64,000 bases of DNA. It comes from Winogradskyella vincentii. Its GTDB lineage: Bacteria; Bacteroidota; Bacteroidia; Flavobacteriales; Flavobacteriaceae. The notes under the pieces are model-generated. The model saw nothing but the letters and a program-made list of their open reading frames with translations, searched no databases and was not told the DNA's origin. The stretch is from positions 62,001 to 126,000 of the forward strand of contig NZ_JAIUJS010000005.1 of NCBI RefSeq assembly GCF_020166345.1, read 5' to 3'. Position 1 is the first letter of the stretch. Each line of letters begins with the position of its first letter. Positions 1 through 9,581 of the stretch are shown piece by piece. A program made the position numbers and the translations under genes.

Positions 1-994
1 TAAATGTAATACCTAATACTAATGCTTTAGAGCCTTTAATCGTGGCTCCTTTATTAATCATCATTTTCACAGTCTCAGTTGCTACATAACTACCCATGCT
101 ATCATTCATCTTACGTCCAGCAAGAATAATTTCAGGATTATATCCTGACTCGATAGCCTTTTGAGCTAAATAATATGGATCTACTCCAATACAATGACCT
201 CCAACCAATCCAGGTGTAAACTTCAAGAAATTCCACTTAGTCCCTGCAGCTTCTAACACTGCTTTTGTATCAATGTCTAAAAGTCGAAATATCTTAGAAA
301 GTTCATTCACGAAAGCAATATTTATGTCTCGCTGTGAATTTTCAATCACCTTCGCTGCCTCAGCAACTTTAATTGATGGGGCTAAATGAGTTCCTGCAGT
401 TATTACTTTTTTATAAAGATTATCTATTTTCTCAGCAATCTCAGGCGTTGAACCAGACGTAACTTTTAAAATCTTGGTTACGGTATGTTTTTTATCTCCA
501 GGATTAATCCTTTCTGGTGAGTATCCTGCGTAAAAATCTGTGTTATATACTAAATTAGAATTCTTCTCTAGCACAGGAATACAAATGTCTTCAGTTGCGC
601 CTGGATAAACAGTAGACTCATATACCACAATATCATTCTTCGCCAAAACTTTACCAACAGTCTCACTAGCCTTAATCAAGGGAGTAAAAACGGGCTTATT
701 CAAAGCATCAGTTGGCGTAGGTACCGTTACGATATAAATATTAGTTTCTGTTAAGGCATTGGCGTCATCAGTAATGTACAATCCCTTGTCTGCATCTAAA
801 TTATTAACAAGTACAGATTGAAGATTTGCATCTTCAACTTCTAGTGTTTTATCAACACCAGAATTTAATTCATTGATACGTTGTTTATTTATATCAAATC
901 CAACAACTAAGAATTGTTTTGCAAATTCAACGGCAAGTGGCAAACCGACATAACCTAAACCAATTATAGCAATTTTATCGTTTGTGTAAGTCAT
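1..994 (-). CDS. Nucleotide-sugar dehydrogenase (UDP-GlcNAc/ManNAc 6-dehydrogenase type), C-terminus outside window
   Basis: The frame runs from an ATG at 994 to the window edge and gives about 331 residues of a family that is usually 420-430 long, so roughly the last 95 residues are missing. It starts [20 protein letters not shown], the Rossmann NAD-binding loop of the UDP-glucose/UDP-GlcNAc dehydrogenase family. Near its visible end lies [12 protein letters not shown], which carries the catalytic cysteine. Such enzymes oxidise the C6 hydroxyl of a UDP-sugar to a uronic acid for capsule or O-antigen synthesis. WbpA/TviB-type substrate is likely but not proven. The start overlaps the stop of the upstream sugar transferase as ATGA, so the two are probably translationally coupled at the distal end of the operon starting at 4873. 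Confidence 0.88.
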   Translation of the reverse strand, partial: MTYTNDKIAIIGLGYVGLPLAVEFAKQFLVVGFDINKQRINELNSGVDKTLEVEDANLQSVLVNNLDADKGLYITDDANALTETNIYIVTVPTPTDALNKPVFTPLIKASETVGKVLAKNDIVVYESTVYPGATEDICIPVLEKNSNLVYNTDFYAGYSPERINPGDKKHTVTKILKVTSGSTPEIAEKIDNLYKKVITAGTHLAPSIKVAEAAKVIENSQRDINIAFVNELSKIFRLLDIDTKAVLEAAGTKWNFLKFTPGLVGGHCIGVDPYYLAQKAIESGYNPEIILAGRKMNDSMGSYVATETVKMMINKGATIKGSKALVLGITF

Positions 995-1581
995 TTGTTA
1001 AAAGTAGATTTTATAATGAATTTCAAATCTAAATAAAAACTGTAATTCTCAACATACTTTTTATTGATTTTCACTTTATCTACCCAAATAATCGTTCTGT
1101 TGTAATGATCGGGATCTTTTTGCCGTTCTAATACACGTTCCTCATCCTTATATTTCAATGTTGCTGGACCAGTTATCCCGGGTTTTACTATTAAAATTTT
1201 TCTATCATCACCTTTCAACTCATCTGCAAAACCTTGTAAATCAGGCCTTGGCCCAACAAAACTCATATCTCCTTTTAATACGTTAAAAATTTGAGGCAAC
1301 TCATCTAATTTAGTTTTTCTCAATAACTTTCCAAGTTTAGTTGCGCTTCTGTCTAACTTTCCTAAAATATGTTTTTCTTCCTTTAAGGTTCTTAATTTAT
1401 AAATCTTAAATAGCTTAGCATTTTGCCCAACCCTTAACTGTGAGAATACTCCCCATGTCCTTGTATCAAGTGTACAAAATAATACTAAAATAATTATTGG
1501 CAGAATAAGAATTGGCAGAAGAACAAGTGCCAATATGAAATCGAAATAACGTTTTACTCGAAGTTGAGAAGGTGTTATCAA
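991..1581 (-). CDS. Monotopic phosphoglycosyl transferase (bacterial sugar transferase, PglC/EpsL type)
   Basis: This 196-residue protein starts with a basic segment and one hydrophobic re-entrant helix (about residues 15-36). The conserved core of the PglC superfamily follows: KLRTL, the catalytic Asp-Glu of DELPQ, VGPRPD and PGITG. The family moves a phospho-sugar from a UDP-sugar to undecaprenyl phosphate at the inner membrane, the first committed step of making a repeat unit. Length fits the small single-domain class and not the larger WbaP class. It lies 7 nt after the Wzc-like gene and overlaps the dehydrogenase by 3 nt, so it belongs to the polysaccharide operon. The sugar specificity cannot be read from the sequence. 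Confidence 0.9.
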   Translation of the reverse strand: MITPSQLRVKRYFDFILALVLLPILILPIIILVLFCTLDTRTWGVFSQLRVGQNAKLFKIYKLRTLKEEKHILGKLDRSATKLGKLLRKTKLDELPQIFNVLKGDMSFVGPRPDLQGFADELKGDDRKILIVKPGITGPATLKYKDEERVLERQKDPDHYNRTIIWVDKVKINKKYVENYSFYLDLKFIIKSTFNK

Positions 1582-1588
1582 ACTTAAT

Positions 1589-4069
1589 TTATTTCTTATT
1601 TCCTGAAATCAATTTTTTAGCCTTAGACCAAATTGATTGTTTTTCATTTTTGTGATATGCATTTCCATAACTTCCATAACCGTAACCATAACCATAACCG
1701 TAACCGTAACCATATCTGGCTTTATATTTGTAAAAATTGAGAACAAAACTGATGTTCTTAACTTCTCCATTTTTATACTTGGCATTCACTAATTGAAGCA
1801 TACCTTTCTTGGTGTAATCAAACCGTATCATGTAAATGGTAGCATCAGCATAATGTGACAATTCAAGTGCATCCGCAACCAACCCAAGAGGTGGTGTATC
1901 CAAAACTATAAAATCATAAGAATCCCTTAGTTTATCAATAGCATCTTTAAGTTTCTTACTCATTAATAATTCAGAAGGATTGGGTGGTATAGGTCCTGAG
2001 GATATCAAATCTAAATTTTCAATATGTGTACTAACAATTGTATTCTCTAAAGGTTCCTCTCCTATTAAATAATTTACGATACCCTTATCGTTATCAAGAT
2101 TAAAATCTCCAAATATTTTTGGTTTTCTTAAATCCAGACCTAATAAAATTGTTTTTTTACCAGACAATGCATAAACCGTTGAAATATTAATGGAACAAAA
2201 AGTTTTTCCCTCACCACTAATAGATGATGTTACCATTAAAGTTTTCCCCTTTACTTCAGAATCTTGTTGTTGTCTGTATATAAATTGTAAACTTGATCGG
2301 ATTGCCCTAAATGATTCGGAAACTGTAGACTTTGGTTTTTCAAATACCACAAGGTTATTTGTATGTTTAAATTTTCCAATTAAACCAAGAATTGGAATTC
2401 TAGATAATTTTTCGACCTCACCAGTATTGTGGATATTATTGTCAAGAAGATATAGCACAAACACTAAAAGAATTGGTATACCAAACCCTAGCAAGGAGGC
2501 CATAATATAATTAAGCGAAGTATTAGGACCAATTTTTCCACCTCCAATATCCTTGGCTTTATCAATAAAAGTTATGTCAGAAACGTTTGCCGCTTTAATT
2601 ATTTTAGCTTCACTTAACTTACTCTGATAAACATTATATGTTTCAATACTTACGTCTAACTTTCTTTGAATTTTTAAAAACTCCTGTTGATCTTCAGGCA
2701 GGTTCCTAAGCTCAGACTCTAACTTGGCAATGTTACTATTGATGGCATTCAACTGCAAATTTATAGTACGTTTTGTTGCAGTAATAGTTTCTAAGAGTAC
2801 ATTTTTCTCAGCATTAATTCGCCTATCCAAGTCGTCAAATAAAACGTTTCCTGGTTGAGTAGTATATTCTAACTTTTGACGCTCAATAGCAAGCAATGTA
2901 ATACTTTGAACACTTGCAATAATGTTAGCTTCATTAATTCCAACTGATGTTGGAGCGACTATTTTAGTGTAATCCTTTTGAGTTAAAAGGTAATTTTCAA
3001 GTGAGTTGAGATATTGGAGTTTGGATTTTTCAAGTTCTTTTGATTGATCTAATTCTTTTAGATTTTCGGAAGCCACCGCAAGCTCATCAGTAACATCAAA
3101 TACCTTATTACGCTTCCTAAAATCGCTCATTTCATTAGTACCAGCTTTTAAAAGCGCATCGACCTCTGCAAGACTACTATCTATAAACTTTATGGTATTA
3201 GTAGCGTATAAATTCTTCCGTTCTAATTCTGTTTTAGCCAAAATCTCGACTGTGGCATTTAAATAATCTACAATTCTGGCCTTGTTATTGCCAATCATTA
3301 CCATTCTTAAAATTGAGGATGCATCTCTAGATTTTGGCGTGGCTCTAACAGCATTTTTATATTGATTTACAACTGCATCAAAATTTAAAAACCTAAAATA
3401 GTGTTTGGAATCTTTAACAAAGTTAGCAGTACTATTCTTAGTAATTGTACCACTAAAAAAAGAAAGATTTATACTTGAACCATAAGCATGCTTTTGCTTG
3501 TAAACATTTTTACTTAATTGAACCTGTTTTATATCTCGTGATGCATAATTTTGACAACTCACATTCTTGAGTTCACCAAAATCAATGAAGAGTTGAAAAT
3601 AATTATCATCAATTGGTTGAATCTCAATCAATCTACCGAGAAGTTGATATTCATTCTTATCAAATTTAACTTCGAATGGTGAATTTTTGTAAGTATCAAT
3701 GAGATTATATTTTCCTTCCCTTAAGTATTGCTTATAAAATTCTAATGAATCTACAACTAATTCATTATGGGTTCTAGTATTAACTTCAGTCACTACCTTT
3801 CCGACTTTCCCTGATACACCACCCCAATTAAATGAAATACTTGTATTTGTTGTAAAAAATGGACTCTGTTCGTTTTCAACCGAAATCAAACTTTCTAAAC
3901 GATATACGTTTTGCTTTCTAACATTAACGTAGTATGCAATACCTAAAGCAATTAATACAGAAATTAATATGAGCGGCCAAAAGCTTATTATCTTAAAGAA
4001 CAATCCTTTAAGGTCAAAATTTATTTGACTTGATTCATTTGTCTCTAATTCATAATCATAATCTGACAT
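1589..4069 (-). CDS. Wzc-like polysaccharide co-polymerase / bacterial tyrosine kinase
   Basis: The 826 residues show a Wzz-type architecture. TM1 is at about 30-48, followed by a large periplasmic region with coiled coil (about 285-480) and TM2 at about 523-542. A cytosolic BY-kinase comes next: Walker A SGEGKT near 618-623, Walker A' LLGLDLRKP near 642, Walker B FIVLDTPP near 720. The tail at 780-806 is a tyrosine cluster of alternating Gly-Tyr. In this family the kinase autophosphorylates the tail and cycles between oligomeric states to control chain length and export with the outer-membrane Wza channel. The gene lies 3 nt downstream of the Wza-like gene. The tail is encoded by a hexanucleotide tandem repeat (see findings). 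Confidence 0.93.
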   Translation of the reverse strand: MSDYDYELETNESSQINFDLKGLFFKIISFWPLILISVLIALGIAYYVNVRKQNVYRLESLISVENEQSPFFTTNTSISFNWGGVSGKVGKVVTEVNTRTHNELVVDSLEFYKQYLREGKYNLIDTYKNSPFEVKFDKNEYQLLGRLIEIQPIDDNYFQLFIDFGELKNVSCQNYASRDIKQVQLSKNVYKQKHAYGSSINLSFFSGTITKNSTANFVKDSKHYFRFLNFDAVVNQYKNAVRATPKSRDASSILRMVMIGNNKARIVDYLNATVEILAKTELERKNLYATNTIKFIDSSLAEVDALLKAGTNEMSDFRKRNKVFDVTDELAVASENLKELDQSKELEKSKLQYLNSLENYLLTQKDYTKIVAPTSVGINEANIIASVQSITLLAIERQKLEYTTQPGNVLFDDLDRRINAEKNVLLETITATKRTINLQLNAINSNIAKLESELRNLPEDQQEFLKIQRKLDVSIETYNVYQSKLSEAKIIKAANVSDITFIDKAKDIGGGKIGPNTSLNYIMASLLGFGIPILLVFVLYLLDNNIHNTGEVEKLSRIPILGLIGKFKHTNNLVVFEKPKSTVSESFRAIRSSLQFIYRQQQDSEVKGKTLMVTSSISGEGKTFCSINISTVYALSGKKTILLGLDLRKPKIFGDFNLDNDKGIVNYLIGEEPLENTIVSTHIENLDLISSGPIPPNPSELLMSKKLKDAIDKLRDSYDFIVLDTPPLGLVADALELSHYADATIYMIRFDYTKKGMLQLVNAKYKNGEVKNISFVLNFYKYKARYGYGYGYGYGYGYGSYGNAYHKNEKQSIWSKAKKLISGNKK
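1674..1715 (-). repeat. Hexanucleotide tandem repeat encoding the Gly-Tyr tail
   Basis: Seven consecutive 6-bp units, read on the plus strand as CCATAA or CCGTAA with a final CCATAT, encode the alternating Gly-Tyr (GY)n run at the C-terminus of the Wzc-like kinase. Change by whole units would keep frame and alter the number of tyrosines. Confidence 0.8.
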
Positions 4070-4072
4070 ATA

Positions 4073-4873
4073 TTACAGTCTATCAATTAATAGAATACTC
4101 GTAGTAACAAGACCCATTACTGTAATCAACGTAGTAATTGTTTGTGTTCCAGTCAATCCTGTACCCCAAGATTTTTGTTTTATAGGTTTTACATATATCA
4201 TATCGTTATTCTGAATATGATAATAAGGTGATTTCATAACATTAATATCTGTTAAATCCAGTTTATGTATCTGTTGTCCTTGTGGATACTGTCTAATAAT
4301 CATTACTTCTTTTCTATCGCCTGTTTGGGTAATTTCACCAGCATTGGCAATAGCTTCAAAAATATTAACGCGGTCTTGAAACAAAACTTGTGTTCCAGGA
4401 CTATTTACTTCGCCACTTGTTACATATCTTAAACCAGCTAATTTCACTGTCACAAAAATATTGGCTGTTTCTTTAAACTGATCTTCTAAAAGTTTATTTT
4501 CTAATAATTTCTGAATTTCCTCAGTGGTATACCCTAAAACATTTATCTCACCGAGTACAGGTATTCTAATATTTCCATGTATATCAACTGTAAAACCGTC
4601 AAAATAGGCACGTTCCTGGCTATCAGCATTTAAGCTTTCATCACCAACTGGATTGTATATAGACACTTTATCCTGATCAAGAGCCTTAACTCTTATATTC
4701 AAAATATCATTTACTTGGACTCTGTAAGGTTTTTGAATTTCTGTAAGATTATTTGTTGCTAAAGAATCTAATGCTTTTTCCTTATTCTGAAGATAGACCA
4801 AATTCTTGTGCGGAACACATGATGATAATCCTATACACAAGACCAATCCAAAAAACAAAATTTTACTTTTCAT
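4073..4873 (-). CDS. Wza-like polysaccharide export outer-membrane lipoprotein
   Basis: A 266-residue lipoprotein with signal peptide and lipobox LSSC (Cys about residue 19). The poly_export domain follows (about residues 48-145, including YRVQVNDILNIRV), then an SLBB-type domain (about 146-225, RYVTSGEVNSPGT). A C-terminal hydrophobic helix (about 243-263) fits the amphipathic or TM helix that spans the outer membrane in Wza. Together with the Wzc-like partner it would form the envelope-spanning export channel. It is the first gene of the minus-strand operon and has a well-formed promoter at 4898-4927. It is shorter than E. coli Wza (about 380 aa), as is usual in Bacteroidota. Confidence 0.9.
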   Translation of the reverse strand: MKSKILFFGLVLCIGLSSCVPHKNLVYLQNKEKALDSLATNNLTEIQKPYRVQVNDILNIRVKALDQDKVSIYNPVGDESLNADSQERAYFDGFTVDIHGNIRIPVLGEINVLGYTTEEIQKLLENKLLEDQFKETANIFVTVKLAGLRYVTSGEVNSPGTQVLFQDRVNIFEAIANAGEITQTGDRKEVMIIRQYPQGQQIHKLDLTDINVMKSPYYHIQNNDMIYVKPIKQKSWGTGLTGTQTITTLITVMGLVTTSILLIDRL

Positions 4874-4897
4874 TTATGCTTTTGTATTGCTGTTTCA

Positions 4898-4927
4898 CAA
4901 ATATAACTTATCAACACCAATAACAAA
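4898..4927 (-). promoter_or_regulatory. Bacteroidota-type promoter for the polysaccharide export operon
   Basis: On the minus strand there is TTTG, 18 nt, then TATATTTG, an exact match to the Bacteroidota sigma-A consensus TTTG-N17-23-TAnnTTTG. The -7 box lies 25 nt upstream of the Wza-like ATG. Confidence 0.72.
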
Positions 4928-4976
4928 ACTATATAGTTTCTTTTTGGTTTATTTCCGTTCTTTGTAAAAAAAAGGA

Positions 4977-6839
4977 GTGAATTACCTCAACGTAGAAAAT
5001 ATTTCAAAGTCTTATGGCGAACTTGTCCTCTTTGAGGACTTGTCCTTTAGCATTCACAAGGATCAGAAAATTGCTTTTATAGCTAAAAACGGTAGTGGTA
5101 AAACCTCTATTCTAAATATTTTATCAGGAAAGGATACACCGGATAAAGGACAAATAATTGTTCGAAAGGGACTTAGACTATCCTTTTTAGACCAGGAACC
5201 TGAATTAGACAAGCAACTTACTATTGAGGAGACTATTTTTGCTTCAGAAATCCCTATCCTTAAAGTAATTGAAAGCTACGAAAACGCACTCAAAAACCCA
5301 GAAGACTCAGAAGCATATCAGTTGGCATTTGAGGCTATGGATAGACATAATGCCTGGGAGTTTGAAACTCAATACCAACAAATTTTATCTCAATTAAAAT
5401 TAGAAGATTTATCGCAAAAAGTAAGTTCGCTTTCAGGTGGACAGAAAAAACGATTAGCATTAGCTCAATCCTTATTGAGTAAACCCGATATATTAATTCT
5501 AGATGAACCTACAAATCATCTAGATTTAGAGATGATTGAATGGTTAGAAGAATATTTCACAAAAACACAGCAAACACTGTTCATGGTAACCCACGACCGC
5601 TATTTTTTAGAGCGTGTCTGCAACGAAATAATAGAGCTAGACCATGGAAAGTTATTTACCTATAAAGGAAATTACTCCTATTACTTAGAAAAAAAAGAAG
5701 CACGTATTGCAAATGAACTGGTAGAGGTCGGAAAGGCGAAACAACTCTTTAAAAAAGAACTTGATTGGATGCGGCGACAGCCCAAAGCCCGCACCACAAA
5801 ATCAAAAAGCAGGATAGACGATTTTTTTGAAATAAAGAAAAAGGCACACCAAAGACGTAAGGATCACGAAGTTCAGTTAGAGATAAATATGGAACGATTG
5901 GGAAGCAAAATCATTGAATTCCATAATGTTTCTAAAGCATTTAAAGACAAAAAGATTCTAGATGGTTTTGACTATAATTTTAAGAAAGGGGAACGCATAG
6001 GTGTTATCGGTAAAAATGGAACTGGTAAATCCACATTTTTGAATTTACTGACGCAATGCTTAAAACCTGATAATGGTAAAATTGTGTTAGGAGAAACTGT
6101 TAAAATTGGATACTACACACAAGTTGGCATCACTGTTAAACCAAATCAAAAAGTAATTGAAGTTATTCGACAATATGGCGACTATATTCCCTTGGCAAAA
6201 GGAAGACAAATTAGTGCACAGCAGTTACTTGAACGTTTCCTATTTGACAGAAAAAAACATTATGATTTTGTTGAAAAGCTTAGTGGTGGTGAACAAAAAC
6301 GATTATACTTATGTACCGTTTTAATTCAAAATCCAAATATTTTAATTTTAGATGAACCCACTAATGACCTAGATATAGTTACGCTAAACGTACTTGAAAA
6401 TTTTCTCCTAGATTTTCCCGGTGTTTTATTAGTTGTATCACATGATCGGTACTTTATGGATAAAATTGTTGATCATCTATTTGTTTTCCGTGGCAATGGA
6501 GTCATTGACGATTTTCCAGGTAATTATTCAGATTTCAGGGCTTATGATACAAGCCAGCCAAAAACTGCAAATACCAAAGTAAAAGCTGATACAATTAAGG
6601 TTATCAAGCAAAATGAAGCGAACAAGCTATCCTATAACGAACAAAAGGAATATAAAAATTTAGAATCAAAAATACGATCATTAGAACTAGACAAGACAGC
6701 ATTGGAAGACAAATTCAATAACTCAGAACTATCACAAGATGAAATCAACAAATTGTCTGAAGATTTACAGACAATAATTAGCTCGATCGAAGAAAAAGAA
6801 TTGCGTTGGTTTGAACTTGCTGAAAAATTAGAGAGTTAA
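4977..6839 (+). CDS. ABC-F family ATPase (Uup-like, duplicated ABC domains)
   Basis: A 620-residue soluble protein with two ABC ATPase domains and no membrane segments. The first has Walker A AKNGSGKT (36-43) and signature LSGGQKKR (about 155). The second has GKNGTGKS and LSGGEQKR. Both have Walker B ILDEPTN. A linker follows the first ABC, and the last ~80 residues look like a coiled coil, which suggests the Uup subgroup (branched DNA/ribosome-associated) over EttA. The start is a GTG at 4977; there is no ATG close upstream and the protein begins as the family usually does. ABC-F proteins act on ribosomes as translation factors. The next gene's ATG directly abuts its TAA. Confidence 0.9.
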   Translation: MNYLNVENISKSYGELVLFEDLSFSIHKDQKIAFIAKNGSGKTSILNILSGKDTPDKGQIIVRKGLRLSFLDQEPELDKQLTIEETIFASEIPILKVIESYENALKNPEDSEAYQLAFEAMDRHNAWEFETQYQQILSQLKLEDLSQKVSSLSGGQKKRLALAQSLLSKPDILILDEPTNHLDLEMIEWLEEYFTKTQQTLFMVTHDRYFLERVCNEIIELDHGKLFTYKGNYSYYLEKKEARIANELVEVGKAKQLFKKELDWMRRQPKARTTKSKSRIDDFFEIKKKAHQRRKDHEVQLEINMERLGSKIIEFHNVSKAFKDKKILDGFDYNFKKGERIGVIGKNGTGKSTFLNLLTQCLKPDNGKIVLGETVKIGYYTQVGITVKPNQKVIEVIRQYGDYIPLAKGRQISAQQLLERFLFDRKKHYDFVEKLSGGEQKRLYLCTVLIQNPNILILDEPTNDLDIVTLNVLENFLLDFPGVLLVVSHDRYFMDKIVDHLFVFRGNGVIDDFPGNYSDFRAYDTSQPKTANTKVKADTIKVIKQNEANKLSYNEQKEYKNLESKIRSLELDKTALEDKFNNSELSQDEINKLSEDLQTIISSIEEKELRWFELAEKLES

Positions 6840-7604
6840 ATGTACAAGATACTTGCTTATTTAAAATTCCTTAAAGTATCCAAAAATAAACATGGTGTGC
6901 ATTCTCCTTTTGTATACAAATTTGTTACTGAATGTATTTATGATAAAAACAATCACATAGAGTACAATCTTATAAAGGATTATCGTAAAGCCCTATTAAA
7001 AAACAAAGAAAGTATTACCATCACCGATTTTGGATCAGGTTCGAAGGTATTTAAATCCAACACCAGAAAAATCAGTGATATTGCGGCTAATGCGGGAACA
7101 CCTTTAAAAAAAGCAAAACTCCTATTCAGAATTGTAAAGTACTTTAAAATTAAGTCTATATTAGAATTAGGCACTTCGTTAGGAATAGCTACCCAAGCTA
7201 TGTCGCTTAATAATTCAGTTGAAAATATAATCAGTGTTGAAGGTTGTTATAACACCTTCAGATTTGCTCAAAAATCATTGTCAAAACATAGCAATATTCA
7301 ATTAATAAACAATCCATTTAAAAACTACATTCCCAAAATAAAACAAGAAAGTTTTGATCTCATTTTTTTTGACGGACACCACGATAAACAGGCAACAATT
7401 GAATACTTTGAAGCCCTTTTGCCAAAAGCAAACAATAACTCCATATTTATTTTTGATGATATCTATTGGTCAGCAGAAATGACTCAAGCTTGGGATTATA
7501 TTAAAAATCACAATTCTGTTAATGTTACTGTAGACACCTTTCATTTTGGTATTGTTTTTTTTAGAAAAGAACAGGTCAAAGAACATTTTAAGATTAGAAT
7601 GTAA
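6840..7604 (+). CDS. Class I SAM-dependent methyltransferase (O-methyltransferase-like)
   Basis: The 254 residues contain a Rossmann-type SAM site: SILELGTSLGIATQ around residue 103 (motif I) and FDLIFFDGHHDK around 176 (acidic motif after beta-4). The order resembles catechol-O-methyltransferase-type enzymes. The N-terminal ~60 residues include HGVHSPFVYKFV, seen in a conserved flavobacterial methyltransferase group. No signal peptide or TM segment is visible. The ATG directly follows the TAA of the ABC-F gene (TAAATG), so it is co-transcribed. The substrate is unknown. Confidence 0.8.
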   Translation: MYKILAYLKFLKVSKNKHGVHSPFVYKFVTECIYDKNNHIEYNLIKDYRKALLKNKESITITDFGSGSKVFKSNTRKISDIAANAGTPLKKAKLLFRIVKYFKIKSILELGTSLGIATQAMSLNNSVENIISVEGCYNTFRFAQKSLSKHSNIQLINNPFKNYIPKIKQESFDLIFFDGHHDKQATIEYFEALLPKANNNSIFIFDDIYWSAEMTQAWDYIKNHNSVNVTVDTFHFGIVFFRKEQVKEHFKIRM

Positions 7605-7682
7605 CAACCTCACAATTTTAACGTCTTATTAACTGTAAAATCCTGTATCTTGCAGGATGAATGGCAACCAAGAATTGTAATT

Positions 7683-8372
7683 ATGAGTGACAACGTCATT
7701 GAGATTAGAAACATTATTAGAGATTTTAAATTAGGACAGCAAACCGTTCATGTTTTAAAAGGAATAGATTTAGACATTAAGAAAGGTGAATATGTTGCCA
7801 TTATGGGCCCATCAGGTTCTGGTAAATCTACTTTAATGAATTTATTAGGTTGTTTGGACACTCCTACATCAGGGACCTATGTTCTTAACGGAAAGGATGT
7901 TAGCCAAATGTCAGAAGATGAATTGGCCGAAATACGAAATACCGAAATTGGATTTGTTTTTCAGACATTTAATCTCCTACCAAGAACCACTGCCCTAGAA
8001 AACGTGGCTTTACCTATGATTTATGCAGGTGCATCTAAAAAAGTACGTTCAGAAAGAGCTTCAGAAGTATTGACTGATGTTGGACTTGCAGATAGAATGG
8101 ACCATAAACCAAATCAATTATCTGGTGGCCAAAGACAACGTGTGGCTGTAGGTAGAGCACTGGTAAATAAGCCTTCAATTATTCTGGCAGATGAACCTAC
8201 AGGAAACCTTGATTCTAAGACTTCATTAGAAATTATGGAATTATTTGATGAAATCCATGCTAATGGTAATACTGTTATTATGGTTACCCATGAAGAAGAT
8301 GTAGCGTCACATGCAAAAAGAATCATTCGTTTAATTGATGGAATGATTGATACAGATACTTATAACGACTAA
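7683..8372 (+). CDS. ABC transporter ATP-binding protein, LolD/MacB family
   Basis: About 229 residues from the ATG at 7683; a longer reading from a TTG at 7650 is less likely because the family starts at this point. It has Walker [10 protein letters not shown], a Q-loop in FQTFNLLPR, signature LSGGQRQR and Walker [12 protein letters not shown]. The DEPTGNLDS and FNLLPR motifs place it with LolD/MacB/FtsE-type ATPases, which drive mechanotransmission-type MacB-fold permeases for lipoprotein release or efflux. No permease gene is adjacent, so the partner is encoded elsewhere. A possible -7 box TATCTTGC lies at 7646-7653. Confidence 0.9.
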   Translation: MSDNVIEIRNIIRDFKLGQQTVHVLKGIDLDIKKGEYVAIMGPSGSGKSTLMNLLGCLDTPTSGTYVLNGKDVSQMSEDELAEIRNTEIGFVFQTFNLLPRTTALENVALPMIYAGASKKVRSERASEVLTDVGLADRMDHKPNQLSGGQRQRVAVGRALVNKPSIILADEPTGNLDSKTSLEIMELFDEIHANGNTVIMVTHEEDVASHAKRIIRLIDGMIDTDTYND

Positions 8373-8455
8373 TTCACAAACACACATCCGAATTTACAGA
8401 CAATGCTATCTCAGTCTTTTTTAAGAATTTGAGTATTAGCCTTATCTTTACATTT

Positions 8456-9031
8456 ATGAAAGTATATACAAAAACAGGTGATAAAGGTACTACCGCACTT
8501 TTTGGGGGTACACGTGTGCCGAAGCACCACTTAAGAATAGAAAGTTACGGCACAATTGACGAATTAAATTCGCACATTGGTCTAGTACGTGATCAAGATA
8601 TTAATCAACACTACAAGAATGTTTTGATGAAAATTCAAGACCTATTATTTACTGTTGGAGCAATATTAGCTACTGATCCCGAAAAAGCTACACTGAAAAA
8701 TGGTAAGGCTCGCTTAAATATTCCAAAAATATCAAATGAAGATATTGAAGCTTTAGAAAAAGAAATGGACACAATGGAAGCCAGTCTGCCACCGATGACT
8801 CATTTTGTTTTACCTGGTGGTCATCAAACCGTGTCATTCTGTCACATAGCACGTACAGTGTGTCGTCGAGCAGAACGCTTAGCCTCTCATCTCAATGAAT
8901 TAAAACCTTTTCAACCTGAAACTTTAATGTACATTAATCGGCTTTCTGACTACCTTTTTGTGTTGGCACGGAAGTTGTCATTTGATTTGCAGGCTGAAGA
9001 AATAAAATGGATTCCCAAAAAAGAATCTTGA
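8456..9031 (+). CDS. Cob(I)yrinic acid a,c-diamide adenosyltransferase, PduO type
   Basis: A 191-residue protein from the ATG at 8456, chosen over 8429 because family members begin MKVYTKTGDKGTT. It has the ATP-binding P-loop-like TKTGDKGTT at the N-terminus, the ESYGTIDELNSHIG motif near residue 37, and RTVCRRAERL / YINRLSDYLFVLAR toward the C-terminus, all diagnostic of PduO-type ATP:corrinoid adenosyltransferases. It makes adenosylcobalamin, the cofactor of methylmalonyl-CoA mutase. The mutase-associated GTPase MeaB is encoded in this window at 22152, so the two are functionally linked though not adjacent. Confidence 0.92.
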   Translation: MKVYTKTGDKGTTALFGGTRVPKHHLRIESYGTIDELNSHIGLVRDQDINQHYKNVLMKIQDLLFTVGAILATDPEKATLKNGKARLNIPKISNEDIEALEKEMDTMEASLPPMTHFVLPGGHQTVSFCHIARTVCRRAERLASHLNELKPFQPETLMYINRLSDYLFVLARKLSFDLQAEEIKWIPKKES

Positions 9032-9138
9032 GTAAAAATTGAATTCAGTCATTAGACTTATATAATGCAATATATAAGTTGAAAACGGTTGAAAATTACA
9101 CGTTCTTTCTATTAATGATTAATTAATTTAGTTTTTTC

Positions 9139-9168
9139 TTGAATTATTCAGCTAAAAAATTATTTTTG
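9139..9168 (+). promoter_or_regulatory. Bacteroidota-type promoter upstream of the DUF2795 gene
   Basis: CTTG with its TTG at 9139-9141, 19 nt spacer, then TATTTTTG at 9161-9168. The -7 element matches TAnnTTTG exactly and lies 23 nt before the ATG. Confidence 0.65.
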
Positions 9169-9191
9169 CAAAAAATTAAACACGTACGCAA

Positions 9192-9413
9192 ATGTATTGG
9201 ACATTAGAATTAGCATCATATTTAAGTGATGCGCCTTGGCCAGCAACTAAAGACGAACTTATAGATTATGCCATCCGAACAGGTGCACCTCTAGAGGTTG
9301 TTGAAAATTTACAAGCGATTGAAGATGAAGGTGATTCATACGATTCAATTGAAGAAATTTGGCCAGACTATCCAACTGATGAAGATTACCTCTGGAATGA
9401 GGATGAATATTAA
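9192..9413 (+). CDS. DUF2795 family small acidic protein
   Basis: A 73-residue, strongly acidic protein starting MYWTLELASYLSDAPWPATK and ending in an Asp/Glu-rich tail (DYPTDEDYLWNEDEY). This matches the DUF2795 family, a short conserved protein widespread in Flavobacteriia with no known function. No signal peptide, membrane segment or metal motif is visible. It has its own promoter and is closed by a strong terminator at 9431, so it appears monocistronic, just upstream of secA. The gene pair order is often kept in related genomes (from memory, not checked). Confidence 0.8.
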   Translation: MYWTLELASYLSDAPWPATKDELIDYAIRTGAPLEVVENLQAIEDEGDSYDSIEEIWPDYPTDEDYLWNEDEY

Positions 9414-9430
9414 CATATAATATTATTATA

Positions 9431-9470
9431 AAAAAGTCTCTTGCGTTAATATAACTGAGAGACTTTTTTT
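9431..9470 (+). terminator. Bidirectional-looking intrinsic terminator after DUF2795 gene
   Basis: AAAAAGTCTCT at 9431-9441 pairs with AGAGACTTTTT at 9458-9468. The arm ends in a run of seven T (9464-9470). An A-run on the other side makes it usable in both directions. Confidence 0.85.
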
Positions 9471-9541
9471 ATTTTCGGTTTCTCTTAAATAAGAATCGCA
9501 CAAGGGTCCTTGAGACCATAAATTTATTGACATAAAAAAAT

Positions 9542-9565
9542 AAAGATTGACACCAATCAATCTTT
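9542..9565 (+). promoter_or_regulatory. Hairpin in the secA leader
   Basis: AAAGATTG (9542-9549) pairs perfectly with CAATCTTT (9558-9565) around an 8-nt loop, ending 16 nt before the secA ATG. It could be a leader structure affecting initiation; no function is known. Confidence 0.4.
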
Positions 9566-9581
9566 TACAACATATATAGAC

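Noticed and set aside
1674..1715. CRISPR-like or other array at the hexamer run
   Set aside because: Units are 6 bp with no spacers, lie inside the kinase gene and keep its frame; it is a coding repeat.
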